From positions 1 to 52,056 of the forward strand of contig VSNG01000027.1 in NCBI GenBank assembly GCA_009774175.1: a stretch of DNA of 52,056 bases, written 5' to 3'. A program made the translations under genes and the position numbers. The stretch's first letter is position 1, and each line of letters opens with the position of its first letter. Of the stretch, positions 8,494 to 16,893 are shown in pieces. This DNA comes from Lachnospiraceae bacterium. Lineage in GTDB: Bacteria > Bacillota > Clostridia > Lachnospirales > Lachnospiraceae. The notes under the pieces are model-generated. The model saw only the letters and a program-made list of their open reading frames with translations. It was not told the DNA's origin and did no database searches.

Positions 8494-8658
8494 TCACTTT
8501 CTTCTTGCATCTTTTGGTTTCTCCGCATTTTTTGGTATCGCCCAAACCCGACTGAACCGAACCACTCCTTCAATTCTATTTTCTGAGCAGAGCTTCTGTA
8601 TTCTGCGCTCAGAGATGCCCCATTTTTCTGATGCTTCCTTTATTGATATATAATCCAT
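8494..8658 (-). CDS. Small excisionase-like HTH protein
   Basis: A 54-residue open frame, preceded by a perfect GGAGG seven nt before ATG. The sequence MDYISIKEASEKWGISERR is the winged-helix/MerR-like first helix-turn-helix found in excisionase-type (HTH_17) proteins, followed by IPKNAEKPKDARRK, a typical basic ending. The stop lies 31 nt before the LytTR gene, so it may be co-transcribed with the two-component pair. Small proteins of this kind are common in clostridial integrative elements, where they act as directionality factors or transcription regulators. Confidence 0.7.
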   Translation of the reverse strand: MDYISIKEASEKWGISERRIQKLCSENRIEGVVRFSRVWAIPKNAEKPKDARRK

Positions 8659-8819
8659 GATTATTCCTCCATCTATGATTTCTATTTTATACGTTTAAAC
8701 GAGTAATGGCAATCCTTTTCCATAACTTTTCAAAATCTTAAAGTTTAGAACCACGAAAATTCAGCAACCGCTATATTACTACCACTTGACCTCCATCCCA
8801 ATAAACGGAAAAACTTCTA

Positions 8820-9026
8820 GGCAGATTCCCTTTGGCAATCTGCCCATTATTCATCCGTAGTTCCCTGCAAGTATTTGAGCCTACACTCATTTTTTCTTGA
8901 TTTTATAAGCTTTTTATTCACTGCGTTTTATGTAGGTACAATTATTTTTATTTTTGCCTACATAGTTTCAATGCCAGTAAAATAAAGACTTTTTGCGTAG
9001 GCACAATTTTTCATAGGGAACTACGG
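8820..9026. repeat. Cluster of inverted and direct repeats in a gene-free gap
   Basis: The gap 8659-9030 has no gene. It holds a 12-bp perfect inverted repeat (CCGTAGTTCCCT at 8855-8866 with AGGGAACTACGG at 9015-9026), an inner 8-bp pair (8929-8936 with 8957-8964), a hairpin GGCAGATT/AATCTGCC (8820-8827 with 8837-8844) and a direct repeat GTAGG[TC]ACAATT (8932 and 8997). Its place between a mobilisation-type gene and an excisionase-like gene fits a transfer or integration control region of the element. Function is inferred only. Confidence 0.5.
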
Positions 9027-9030
9027 TTCA

Positions 9031-9990
9031 TTACCTCACCCCTTTATCCTTCTGCCTTGCCTGATGCACCCTATTCGCTTCCCTTATCTTTACAATCTTC
9101 TCTTTTTGTCTAAGTCTGTCCCTTATGCTCATGGAATCCACCGCTTTTTCTCCGTAGATTTTCTCCCACTCTGTACGAGCCGCCTGATAATCAAAATATT
9201 CTTTCTTGGCTACATTAAATTCCTTATAGAATGCCTGAACAGAATCGAATTTGTATTCTCTCACGATAGAGGAAAGCCGTTTTTTCATATTGGAAATCTG
9301 ATTGTCGATACTGTCAATTTCCTGCTGTAATTCCTTTCGTCTGCCACCCTTGAAGATACCCTTGCATTCAGATAATTCCTTCTTCAACTTATCCCGCTTT
9401 TTCTCACGCTCAAAAATTGCCTTATTTTGGTCTTTAAGTCTGCTGTCAACCTCTTTCAGACGGGGATATTTACTCGCCAGCACGGAAGGCTGTGGCTGTG
9501 GCGGTCTTTCCGTTTCCGACTGTTTTGTTTCCACAGGAATAGATTTTTGCTCTGATTTCATCTGTACGATAATAGATTCTTTGACGGTGACAGTAGTTTT
9601 CTGCTGTGGCAGTCCTGCCTTATTCTGCATATCCATTTCCCGTTGCGGATTTACAGGAAACGGCATCTTTTCCTTTTCCGGCTGGACTGTCGGCACATCT
9701 TCTGCACGGACAAGACTTTCCGTTTCTTTTGGTGCTTCCTTTATAACATCGGCAGCTTGGTTGATAGCTTTTGCCACAAAATCCATTACTTTCTGCATAA
9801 CTTTTGCAATCAGCTTTTCCAATAGGGCAATCGCCGCCTTAACAATATCCCCGAACAGTTTCGGCTTATTGCCGTTCTGCTCCACGGATTCCTTTACCCT
9901 ATCTGTAATCTCTGTTTTCTTCAACTCCAAAATCTCCGCTTCGGATACGCCGCTTACAACCGCACGGTCAACAGCCCTGTTCCATTCCAT
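9031..9990 (-). pseudogene. Mobilisation (relaxase C-terminus-like) protein, N-terminally truncated
   Basis: About 319 codons. An alpha-helical start (KAAIALLEKLIAKVMQKVMDF) leads to a proline/glutamine-rich linker and then a long charged coiled coil (KKRDKLKKELSECKG, RKELQQEIDSIDNQIS), ending FDYQAARTEWEKIYGEK and a basic tail. That ending resembles the C-terminal helical region of MobA/MobL-type relaxases from clostridial elements; the nuclease domain with its histidine triad is absent. The open frame continues about 16 codons upstream of the first ATG (… SSNAIDNEIR) to a stop near 10040, with no ribosome site, so I read it as a 5'-truncated gene at the right end of the island. It could also be an intact coiled-coil accessory protein. 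Confidence 0.5.
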
Positions 9991-10040
9991 GCGGATTTCA
10001 TTGTCTATAGCATTTGAGCTAACTGTAAATCAATAGCATA

Positions 10041-10429
10041 ACTAGCCGAAACAATCAATGGTAAAGTCAACGCCGCTTTGCGATGTCTTTGACAGCCCTG
10101 TCCGGTTTCGCCAGTGGATAATCAAGGGGCAGCCGCCAAAAGAGTTGCTGTTCCTTTGAATTATAAAAATGTAACTGTCAATTATGCGCTGCCCTATGTG
10201 GGAGAAAGGGGGAATTATCACGCGGCATACCGCCGCCCGGCAGTTCAAAATCGCACAAAGACTTGATTCTCCCTCCGTTCTGAAGCCTTCCCGTTTCCAG
10301 CCTCCCCTATCAGCTATTTTTATGAAACCAATTTCCCGATTTTTCCTTTCAAATAAGAATTGCGCACTTCTTATCTGTTTCCTTTATATCATTTTTTCCT
10401 TGTATTTACCATGTTTTTCGGCATTAATA
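10041..10429. other. Gene-free stretch at the right island boundary
   Basis: No frame here has a supported start and length. A plus-strand frame at about 10145-10260 (… VNYALPYVGERGNYHAAYR) looks protein-like and is bounded by stops, so it may be a scrap of a decayed gene, but I cannot assign a family. Base composition changes across this stretch from AT-rich (left) to about 50 percent GC (right). Confidence 0.35.
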
Positions 10430-10456
10430 TTGACTTTATCGGGAAACCGCTATACT
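10430..10456 (+). promoter_or_regulatory. Candidate promoter of the LacI-type gene
   Basis: TTGACT (10430-10435) and TATACT (10451-10456) are separated by 15 nt, shorter than ideal. They lie 38 nt before the presumed start and AAGGAG (10481-10486). Confidence 0.45.
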
Positions 10457-10493
10457 ACATAATAAAATTTGTGAGATTTTAAGGAGAAGAAAA

Positions 10494-11405
10494 ATATCTG
10501 TTACGATAAGAGATGCGGCCCGGGAAGCGGGAGTCTCTACCTCCACCGTTTCCAAGGTTCTGAATAATTGGAGCACCATTTCACCCGAAACCTGTGCCCG
10601 TGTCCGCCAGGCTATCGAAAAGCTGCACTACACGCCCAACGCGCAGGCCGTCAGCTTTGCCAAAGGCGCCGCAAAGAACATCCTGTTTCTTTCCAGCCTG
10701 AAAAAAGAGGAAGCTTACCACAATCCGCATATGTTTGATACTTTATGCGGCGTGCAAAAAGAATTATCCTCCCATGGTTACACGCTGATGCTGATGGAGC
10801 CTCCCGATAACGTTTCTCCCGAGACGTTTCTGAAAGATCAGATCGCAAGACGGATCGCAGACGGTATTTTGATTCACGGCTCCTGCAATATCCCCAGCCT
10901 GTCCAAAATCATGCTGAAATACCAGTATGAAAACGTGGCCTTCCTTGCAGAACGCCGCACAGACGATATCTCCATGCGGCGTTTAAACGGTTTCCTCGGC
11001 GGTATGTACGATTACGGATACCGCATTCCCGAAGAATATATTTGTTATACGGACTCCACCGGCGAGGACGCTTACCGGCAGTCCATGGCGCTTCTCTCCC
11101 TGCCGGAGCCTCCCCGCGCCATTGTCTGCGAAAACAGCCTGCTCGCCTTAAGCCTCTGCAATGCCATACGCGAAAAACGGCTGCGCGTTCCCGACGAAGT
11201 CGCCTTTCTTACTTTTGACAGCTATCCCTACTCCGCCCTGATCGAACCTGCTCCTACCATTATAGATATTGACGTCTATGATCTGGGCGTTCAGGCCACC
11301 GTCATGCTGCTTCGCAAGCTGGAAAACCCTTCCCTGCTGGTACAGACCTACACAACGCTTCCCATCCTGCGTCAGGGTTCTACAACCATGCCCGTTTCCC
11401 GATAG
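10494..11405 (+). CDS. LacI/GalR-family regulator with an ATA start position
   Basis: The frame encodes a complete LacI-type repressor of about 303 residues. The helix-turn-helix is SVTIRDAAREAGVSTSTVSK, followed by the hinge (HYTPNAQAVSFAKG) and a periplasmic-binding-like effector domain ending LPILRQGSTT. Family members start two to five residues before T-I-x-D-A, which here falls on an ATA codon at 10494, seven nt after AAGGAG. No ATG, GTG or TTG exists in frame upstream. The next in-frame ATG, at 10731, would remove the DNA-binding domain. The gene is either started at ATA or silenced by a start-codon mutation. No sugar operon is adjacent, so the effector is unknown. Confidence 0.75.
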   Translation: MSVTIRDAAREAGVSTSTVSKVLNNWSTISPETCARVRQAIEKLHYTPNAQAVSFAKGAAKNILFLSSLKKEEAYHNPHMFDTLCGVQKELSSHGYTLMLMEPPDNVSPETFLKDQIARRIADGILIHGSCNIPSLSKIMLKYQYENVAFLAERRTDDISMRRLNGFLGGMYDYGYRIPEEYICYTDSTGEDAYRQSMALLSLPEPPRAIVCENSLLALSLCNAIREKRLRVPDEVAFLTFDSYPYSALIEPAPTIIDIDVYDLGVQATVMLLRKLENPSLLVQTYTTLPILRQGSTTMPVSR

Positions 11406-11447
11406 ACAACGCGAGCAGGAATGCGAATCGCTTTCGGTTTTTTCCCT

Positions 11448-12131
11448 TTATTCGTCCTCCTCCTGCCCCATCCGCGAATCTTCCGACGTTTCTTCCTGCC
11501 CGATATGGAGAATTTCTTCGTTCAAAGACATCATCCTGGCGTCCAGCGCGGCCACCATCTGCGCGCATTCCACGAGCTGTTCCCTGATGTGCTCCGGTGC
11601 GTTACCTTCGAATTTATAGTGAATCTTATGCTCCAGGCTGGCCCAGAAATCCATCGCCACCGTGCGGATCTGGATTTCCACCTTCGTGTCGGCAATCCTG
11701 TCCGAAAGATACACCGGCACCTTCACCAGCATGTGATAGCTCTTATAACCGCTCGCCTTCGGATTCACAATATAATCCTTTACGGAAATAACCTGGATAT
11801 CCTTCTGATTACTGATCATCTCCGCAATCTGATAAATATCCGAAGCAAAGGAACAGATCACGCGAATACCCGCAATATCATTGACATAGCGCACCATATT
11901 ATCTATAGTGGATTCATATCCGTGCTTTTTCAATTTCTTGACTATACTCTCCGGCGTCTTAATACGCCACTTGATATGCTCAATCGGATTATATCTGTGC
12001 ACATGCTGAAACTCGTCATTTAAAATCTCCAGCTTCGTGGAAATCTGTTTCAGGGCGGAATTATAAATCAGCTGTACTTCCTTCCAGCTGTCAATGTCGC
12101 CGTCTTTCTCTCTATCTACACACACTTCCAT
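11448..12131 (-). CDS. relQ: Small alarmone synthetase, RelQ type
   Basis: Single-domain (p)ppGpp synthetase of about 227 residues that transfers pyrophosphate from ATP to GTP or GDP. Synthetase motifs are visible: WRIKTPESIVKKLKKHG, VNDIAGIRVICSF, YIVNPKASGYKSYHM and VEIQIRTVAMDFWASLEHK. There is no hydrolase, TGS or ACT domain, which separates it from the long Rel enzymes. I place the start at 12131 because GGGGG lies ten nt upstream; the open frame extends to 12245 without a ribosome site. The acidic C-terminus (SEDSRMGQEEDE) is a variable tail. Convergent with the LacI-type gene. Confidence 0.88.
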   Translation of the reverse strand: MEVCVDREKDGDIDSWKEVQLIYNSALKQISTKLEILNDEFQHVHRYNPIEHIKWRIKTPESIVKKLKKHGYESTIDNMVRYVNDIAGIRVICSFASDIYQIAEMISNQKDIQVISVKDYIVNPKASGYKSYHMLVKVPVYLSDRIADTKVEIQIRTVAMDFWASLEHKIHYKFEGNAPEHIREQLVECAQMVAALDARMMSLNEEILHIGQEETSEDSRMGQEEDE

Positions 12132-12267
12132 AACAAACGAATCCCCCGATAAAATTAATAATTGTAATATGCCAGCTACGCTGCTGCTTGCTTTTCCTTT
12201 GCAGCTATTATACCACATTTTATATACAATGTATATATTAGACAAAATTTTCTAAACTCTTAATAAT

Positions 12268-14049
12268 TTATTGTCTATTTTCACCATCTTCTGTCATTCC
12301 ATCCGCCATAAGACATGGCAATATGACAGGAATCGTTACCATAATCGGGTACATATACCGTACCAGCACAGTCGGCGAGAGCAAAAGCGTCAGACCGTAA
12401 ACGGCCGGAAATACCGCCGGAATCATCTCCCGATATCTTTTCCTGTACAGGGCCGCCACAAAATAAAAATACAACAGCCACCAATACAGCGCGGGCGCAA
12501 AAAGAATCCTGATCACCGGCGCTCTCTCGTAAATATTATCAGATACGATTTTTTCCATAAAGGCGCGCAGCCCGGGAAGCAGACTGTGCTCCTCAATTTC
12601 ACAGCCCGCAGGCATTTTGCGATTATCCGTGGAAAGATACCCGAATCCGCTTTCCGTCCCGATCCCGTACACCCTTGCATGGGACGTGTCCCGCAAATAC
12701 CAGAGCCCCAGGGAATTATCCAGAAACGCATCAATATAAATTGCCGGATATTCCAGTCCCAGCTTGATCCATGTCTCGATCAATCCTTTCGGGTTGTCGT
12801 GTATCACGGCACGGTTCTTTACCGGATCAGCCAGATGGGGATTGTACGCCGCAAAAACCCACTCCGAAGAAAGATAGTTCTCCAGCTCCCGCCGCATGGC
12901 CGGGTCTATTTCCTCTTCCGCCTCCACCCGCGTGCGCGCCATCTGCTGCAGGGGAACGCTCAACATTTCCCGCGGGCTGCCGCTCTTTGCGTGCGTAACA
13001 GCTTTCAGCGCAAAAGAGGATACGCCAAACAGCGTCAATATAAGCAGCGTCATGCACAAATACGCTTTTCGGCCCACCCTGCCATCCTGTCTTTTCCCTT
13101 CCGACTTTTCCCTCCCGGCTCTCCCCAGTCCGATAAAGAGAATCGGCGCGCTGACAAAAAAGGCATACACGGCGTTATTTCGAAACAGCAGCATGAGAAC
13201 GGTCACGATCACATAAACCGCTCGTTCTTTTCTGCCTACGGCCATGCTCCGGCCGCACACCATTTGATACAGGCAAAGCGTGTCAAGCAGCACCAACGCT
13301 GCAAAGAGCACATCCTTCGTGGTGCTGAGCGCCAGAACGGAATTAGCCGGAAAGAACGCATAAAAAAGAAAAATAAGTATCCGCGCACATCCCGCGGTCC
13401 GTCTCTTGTACAGGAAGCAAAGCGCCCATCCGAAGGTTCCCGCCATCAACGCCATCTGTACCCCCGAATGTACGGCCATGCCCGCCGAATAAGAGCCCAA
13501 AGCTCCACCCAACCTGAAAAAGGCCCCTAAAAATATTGTATGCAGAAGCGGATGATGCGTGCTGTAATCACCTGCAATCACCTGATAAAGCTGGCCCTCC
13601 GCGTCGTAAGCAAACACCGAAGGATAATAAGCCAGAAAAATCGGCAGCCAGCAGAGAAAAATAAGCAGACTGTAAAACAGCCAAACCTGCCACAATGGCC
13701 GCAGCGTCAGATTCTTCTCCTTCCTGCGCCGCCTCCTTGTCATTCCCTCCGTCCTTTTATCCCACGCCAATGTTTTCCCCATTCCCGAACCGCTAAGAAC
13801 CGGCACGGCTAAAGCCGCCGCGGGTACGGACAGGGCGATCGTTTCCAGAAGGAACAAAAGGAAATCGCCTGCACGGGCCGTCATCGAACCGCCTGCGCCA
13901 AATACCGTTCCTTCATTGACAAGCCGCCAGCCAAGCACAAAGGAAGCCGCCACCGGCAGCCCCCACAAAAAAGCACAACAAATAAGCCTTTTGTTTTTCA
14001 CTAAATATATATATATGTCGGATTTCCTGATATATGCTTTATTTTTCAT
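12268..14049 (-). CDS. DUF6020 polytopic membrane protein
   Basis: About 593 residues with roughly twelve hydrophobic spans and large outside loops. The segment FLAYYPSVFAYDAEGQLYQV, then THHPLLHTIFLGAFF, is characteristic of DUF6020 proteins, which resemble lipid-linked-sugar glycosyltransferases of the GT-C/GT39 fold; the aspartate in AYDAEGQ matches the position of the catalytic acid in that fold. A cell-surface glycosylation role is inferred, not shown. The ATG at 14049 has no Shine-Dalgarno sequence and a TATGAT lies eight nt before it, so the transcript may be leaderless or the start may be elsewhere. Confidence 0.75.
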   Translation of the reverse strand: MKNKAYIRKSDIYIYLVKNKRLICCAFLWGLPVAASFVLGWRLVNEGTVFGAGGSMTARAGDFLLFLLETIALSVPAAALAVPVLSGSGMGKTLAWDKRTEGMTRRRRRKEKNLTLRPLWQVWLFYSLLIFLCWLPIFLAYYPSVFAYDAEGQLYQVIAGDYSTHHPLLHTIFLGAFFRLGGALGSYSAGMAVHSGVQMALMAGTFGWALCFLYKRRTAGCARILIFLFYAFFPANSVLALSTTKDVLFAALVLLDTLCLYQMVCGRSMAVGRKERAVYVIVTVLMLLFRNNAVYAFFVSAPILFIGLGRAGREKSEGKRQDGRVGRKAYLCMTLLILTLFGVSSFALKAVTHAKSGSPREMLSVPLQQMARTRVEAEEEIDPAMRRELENYLSSEWVFAAYNPHLADPVKNRAVIHDNPKGLIETWIKLGLEYPAIYIDAFLDNSLGLWYLRDTSHARVYGIGTESGFGYLSTDNRKMPAGCEIEEHSLLPGLRAFMEKIVSDNIYERAPVIRILFAPALYWWLLYFYFVAALYRKRYREMIPAVFPAVYGLTLLLSPTVLVRYMYPIMVTIPVILPCLMADGMTEDGENRQ

Positions 14050-14155
14050 GGATTTATCATACCATAAAAGCAGCCGCCTAAAAAGGCTTTACTTTTCCCG
14101 TCAGGATTTGTATATTTGTTAATAATAGGAATCGCAGTAAAAAAGGAGATTTGAC

Positions 14156-14422
14156 ATGTTTCGTCTGTGGGCAAAAGAATGGAAAGATAATCATATGATA
14201 AAAGACACCGTCATAGAAGACGCCCGCGGGGAAACACGCACCCACAAGGTCTTCGACTCTCTGGAAGCAGTCTGCCTGCAATTCGATCTCGGAAAACCCA
14301 TCTGGCTGGAGTCCAACGTTTCCGACTTCAGACGTCACGGCAAAACGCGTTTCAGCCAGGATAACTTTATTGAAGAAATCGAATTTGATTATCTGGAAAT
14401 TCATGTAATCGAGGAAGACTGA
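14156..14422 (+). CDS. Small acidic conserved-type protein of unknown function
   Basis: An 88-residue soluble protein preceded by AAGGAG seven nt before the ATG. It has no signal or membrane span, has mixed charge in its first half (RLWAKEWKDN) and ends acidic (EIHVIEED). I do not recognise a family. It lies 37 nt before the chemoreceptor gene on the same strand and may be co-transcribed with it. Confidence 0.7.
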   Translation: MFRLWAKEWKDNHMIKDTVIEDARGETRTHKVFDSLEAVCLQFDLGKPIWLESNVSDFRRHGKTRFSQDNFIEEIEFDYLEIHVIEED

Positions 14423-14459
14423 GAACTGTAAAAACATTTTAGCAGGAGGAACCGAAATT

Positions 14460-16013
14460 ATGGAAGAAAACGGAAAAGTATATTTATCCGCGCTGGATGA
14501 GTATATCAACAAGGTTTATGTGTTGGTTTTGCTGCTGATACCGGGCGCATGCCAGTGTGCGGGCATTATGTACACATTTATGAAGGTCATGGGCTGGCTG
14601 CCGCCTGTCTCATGGACGGCATTACTTATTTTTGACGTAACCTGTCTGATTTATCTGGGGATAGGTATCTATTTTGTCAAAACAGGTTTCGAGAACGGTA
14701 TATTGAAAGCGTCCAGCCTGAAAGCCGGAAAGATTTTTTCCGCTGTAATTATGATTATTCAGTGGAATTTCATTCAATATATGGTGCCCGCCGGAGACTT
14801 TTGGGGCTTTGCCTTTTTCTTTGTAGTGCTTACTACCTTTTTTCTTGACTATAAACTGGTTGCCTTTACGTCGGTAGAGATCGTGGTCTCTCTTGTAATT
14901 GGCTGGATTGTAAAGTCGACGGTTCTTTTGCCGGCCAAAGACGAGATGTTTATTGCAAACATAGCCGACAGAGGCGTTTGTCTGGCCCTGTCCCTGCCTA
15001 CTACAGTGCTTTTGACCTATCTGGTAAACCGTTTCCTCGTCAACGCCAAAAAGGACGAGATGGATCGCAATAACGAAAAGGTTAAAAATGTTCTGGATTC
15101 CGTGCAATCTCTTTCGGAAAACCTGCTGAACGCAGGACAGATTCTCTCGCAGATTTCGGAAAATGAGAGCGCGTCCGTGGAAGAGCTGTCAGCAACCAGC
15201 GAACAGTTACTGGAAAGCAGTAACAGACTGGACGACAAAACCAGAGAAAGCATGGAAAATCTGAACGAGCTGGATGAGTGGAAAAACGTTGTGGCAGATA
15301 ATGTGGAAAAAGTGGAACAAACTTCCACGGATTTGTTATCCAAAACAAAGGAAAACGAGAAACATCTTGCCGAATTAAAGGAAATCAACGGAGAAGTTTC
15401 CAGGTCAATGGTGGCCACCACGGATGTGGCTGAAAAGCTGTCGAAGGCAGTGGATCAAATCGGAATGACATTAGACCTGATAAGCGATATTTCCTCTTCC
15501 ACAAATCTGCTTGCCCTGAACGCTTCCATAGAGGCAGCCAGAGCGGGCGAGGCCGGAAAAGGGTTTGCCGTGGTAGCTCAGGAAGTAGGTAATCTTGCGA
15601 ACAGCACACAGGAATCTCTGGAAGAAGTATCGAAGGTCATACAGACAGTACAGAACAACGTGCAGGAAATTACCATGTACGTCAACGACAATTCCCGGAA
15701 ATTGGAAAAGCAAAACGAGCATTTTTCCAATGTCTATTCGGGTATACAGGATATGACCAGGCTTCTTGACGTTGCGGCAGATGCCGTAAGCGCCATGGGC
15801 GAAGCGCATCACAGGCAGGCTGCGGTAATCCAGAGCACCGTATCCATCAACAAGGAAATTGCCGACGATATCAGCAATGAGAACGCCCAGTTCCAGTCCA
15901 TCAACGGCATGGTGGAGCACAATGTGAATGATATTACGGAGATGTCCAACCAGATCAGTACCATTAACGGGATGGTGGACGAGATCAATAATCTTTTGAA
16001 ACGGGAAGGATGA
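14460..16013 (+). CDS. Methyl-accepting chemotaxis protein with a membrane-embedded sensor
   Basis: A 517-residue chemoreceptor. The first ~185 residues are six hydrophobic spans with very short loops, so there is no external ligand domain such as dCache or 4HB. The rest is a long coiled coil with the signalling tip NLLALNASIEAARAGEAG followed by KGFAVVAQEVGNLAN near residues 343-380. No HAMP domain is obvious after the last span. Signal is probably sensed in the membrane (energy state, small hydrophobic molecule). No chemotaxis or flagellar genes are adjacent. Ribosome site AGGAGG is ten nt upstream. Confidence 0.88.
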   Translation: MEENGKVYLSALDEYINKVYVLVLLLIPGACQCAGIMYTFMKVMGWLPPVSWTALLIFDVTCLIYLGIGIYFVKTGFENGILKASSLKAGKIFSAVIMIIQWNFIQYMVPAGDFWGFAFFFVVLTTFFLDYKLVAFTSVEIVVSLVIGWIVKSTVLLPAKDEMFIANIADRGVCLALSLPTTVLLTYLVNRFLVNAKKDEMDRNNEKVKNVLDSVQSLSENLLNAGQILSQISENESASVEELSATSEQLLESSNRLDDKTRESMENLNELDEWKNVVADNVEKVEQTSTDLLSKTKENEKHLAELKEINGEVSRSMVATTDVAEKLSKAVDQIGMTLDLISDISSSTNLLALNASIEAARAGEAGKGFAVVAQEVGNLANSTQESLEEVSKVIQTVQNNVQEITMYVNDNSRKLEKQNEHFSNVYSGIQDMTRLLDVAADAVSAMGEAHHRQAAVIQSTVSINKEIADDISNENAQFQSINGMVEHNVNDITEMSNQISTINGMVDEINNLLKREG

Positions 16014-16033
16014 TGCCAATCTGCATAAAATGA

Positions 16034-16069
16034 TTGACTTTGCACAACATAAGTAGTAGTATCATACTA
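16034..16069 (+). promoter_or_regulatory. Promoter with overlapping palindrome before trhA
   Basis: TTGACT (16034-16039), 17 nt, TAGTAT (16057-16062). The -10 is half of a perfect palindrome TAGTAT-C-ATACTA (16057-16069), a position where a bound repressor would block polymerase. Confidence 0.45.
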
Positions 16070-16165
16070 TAGTACACATAGTTTTTAAAACTACATGTTA
16101 AAGTTTTAGTATTTACTCCATGTAAAAAGTATGATCCATGTGAAAAAGTAAGAGGAGTTGATTTT

Positions 16166-16816
16166 ATGCAGATTACAATTCGTGAACCCGGAAGCGCCAT
16201 CACCCATTTCATAGGTATGATGATGGCAATTATAGCGGCCACGCCGCTTATGGTAAAAGCGGCCGTTGACGCCGACCGTACCGCCTTTATCGCCATGGCC
16301 GTTTTCATCGGCAGCATGGTTGCGCTTTACGGCGCAAGCGCCCTCTATCACAGCGTCACCGTAAAGGACAGCATTTTAAAAATATTCCGCAAGGTGGATC
16401 ATATGATGATCTTTGTGCTGATTGCCGGCTCCTACACGCCCGTATGCCTCGTTGTCCTTGGCGACCGTCGTGGATACGCGCTTCTTGCGGCAGTCTGGAG
16501 CATCGCCATTATCGGTATGCTGATCAAGGCATTCTGGATTACCTGCCCGAAATGGTTTTCTTCCATTCTCTACATCGCCATGGGATGGGCCTGTCTTGCC
16601 GTCTTTGGCACGCTGTGGAATACACTGTCCCTTGGCGCATTCCTGTGGCTTCTTACAGGCGGAATTTTCTATACGGTGGGCGGCGTAATCTACGCATTGA
16701 AGCTGCCTTTATTTAATGCCAGGCATAAGAATTTCGGTTCTCATGAGGTGTTCCATCTGTTTGTGATGGCCGGCAGTTTCTGCCATTTTCTGTTCATGTA
16801 CTTATATGTAGCCTGA
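16166..16816 (+). CDS. trhA: TrhA/hemolysin III family (PAQR) membrane protein
   Basis: A 216-residue seven-span membrane protein of the bacterial PAQR/hemolysin III family. Family landmarks are visible: ASALYHSVTV with the conserved S-x-x-x-H element, KVDHMMIFVLIAGSYTPVCL with the metal-site aspartate/histidine region, and the terminal GSHEVFHLFVMAGSFCHF carrying the second histidine pair. B. subtilis and E. coli members affect membrane-lipid homeostasis and fluidity; a direct haemolytic role is doubtful. GAGGAG precedes the ATG. The gene is followed by a bidirectional terminator. Confidence 0.85.
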   Translation: MQITIREPGSAITHFIGMMMAIIAATPLMVKAAVDADRTAFIAMAVFIGSMVALYGASALYHSVTVKDSILKIFRKVDHMMIFVLIAGSYTPVCLVVLGDRRGYALLAAVWSIAIIGMLIKAFWITCPKWFSSILYIAMGWACLAVFGTLWNTLSLGAFLWLLTGGIFYTVGGVIYALKLPLFNARHKNFGSHEVFHLFVMAGSFCHFLFMYLYVA

Positions 16817-16834
16817 AATCATGAATGCCAATGA

Positions 16835-16880
16835 ACAAAAACAAGCGCAGGACGGATGAACCGCCTGCGCTCTTTTACTG
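16835..16880. terminator. Bidirectional terminator between trhA and galE
   Basis: GCGCAGG (16845-16851) pairs with CCTGCGC (16864-16870), with an inner CGG/CCG. TCTTTT follows on the plus strand, and TTGTTTTTG follows on the minus strand, so both convergent genes can end here. Confidence 0.8.
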
Positions 16881-16893
16881 TTTATCACTGTCC

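Noticed and set aside
9302..10036. Plus-strand serine/phenylalanine-rich frame opposite the mobilisation-type gene
   Set aside because: It is low complexity and mirrors the charged coiled coil of the minus-strand gene; no ribosome site.
11406..11447. Possible terminator between the LacI and RelQ genes
   Set aside because: There is a T stretch, but only a very weak stem; not enough for a call.
12271..13530. Long plus-strand open frame opposite the DUF6020 gene
   Set aside because: It is antisense to a clear membrane protein, has no ribosome site, and its translation is arginine/histidine/proline-rich without any domain. It results from the codon bias of the real gene.
13990..14005. TA dinucleotide run near the start of the DUF6020 gene
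   Set aside because: It is short and within the first codons; not evidence for a regulatory element by itself.
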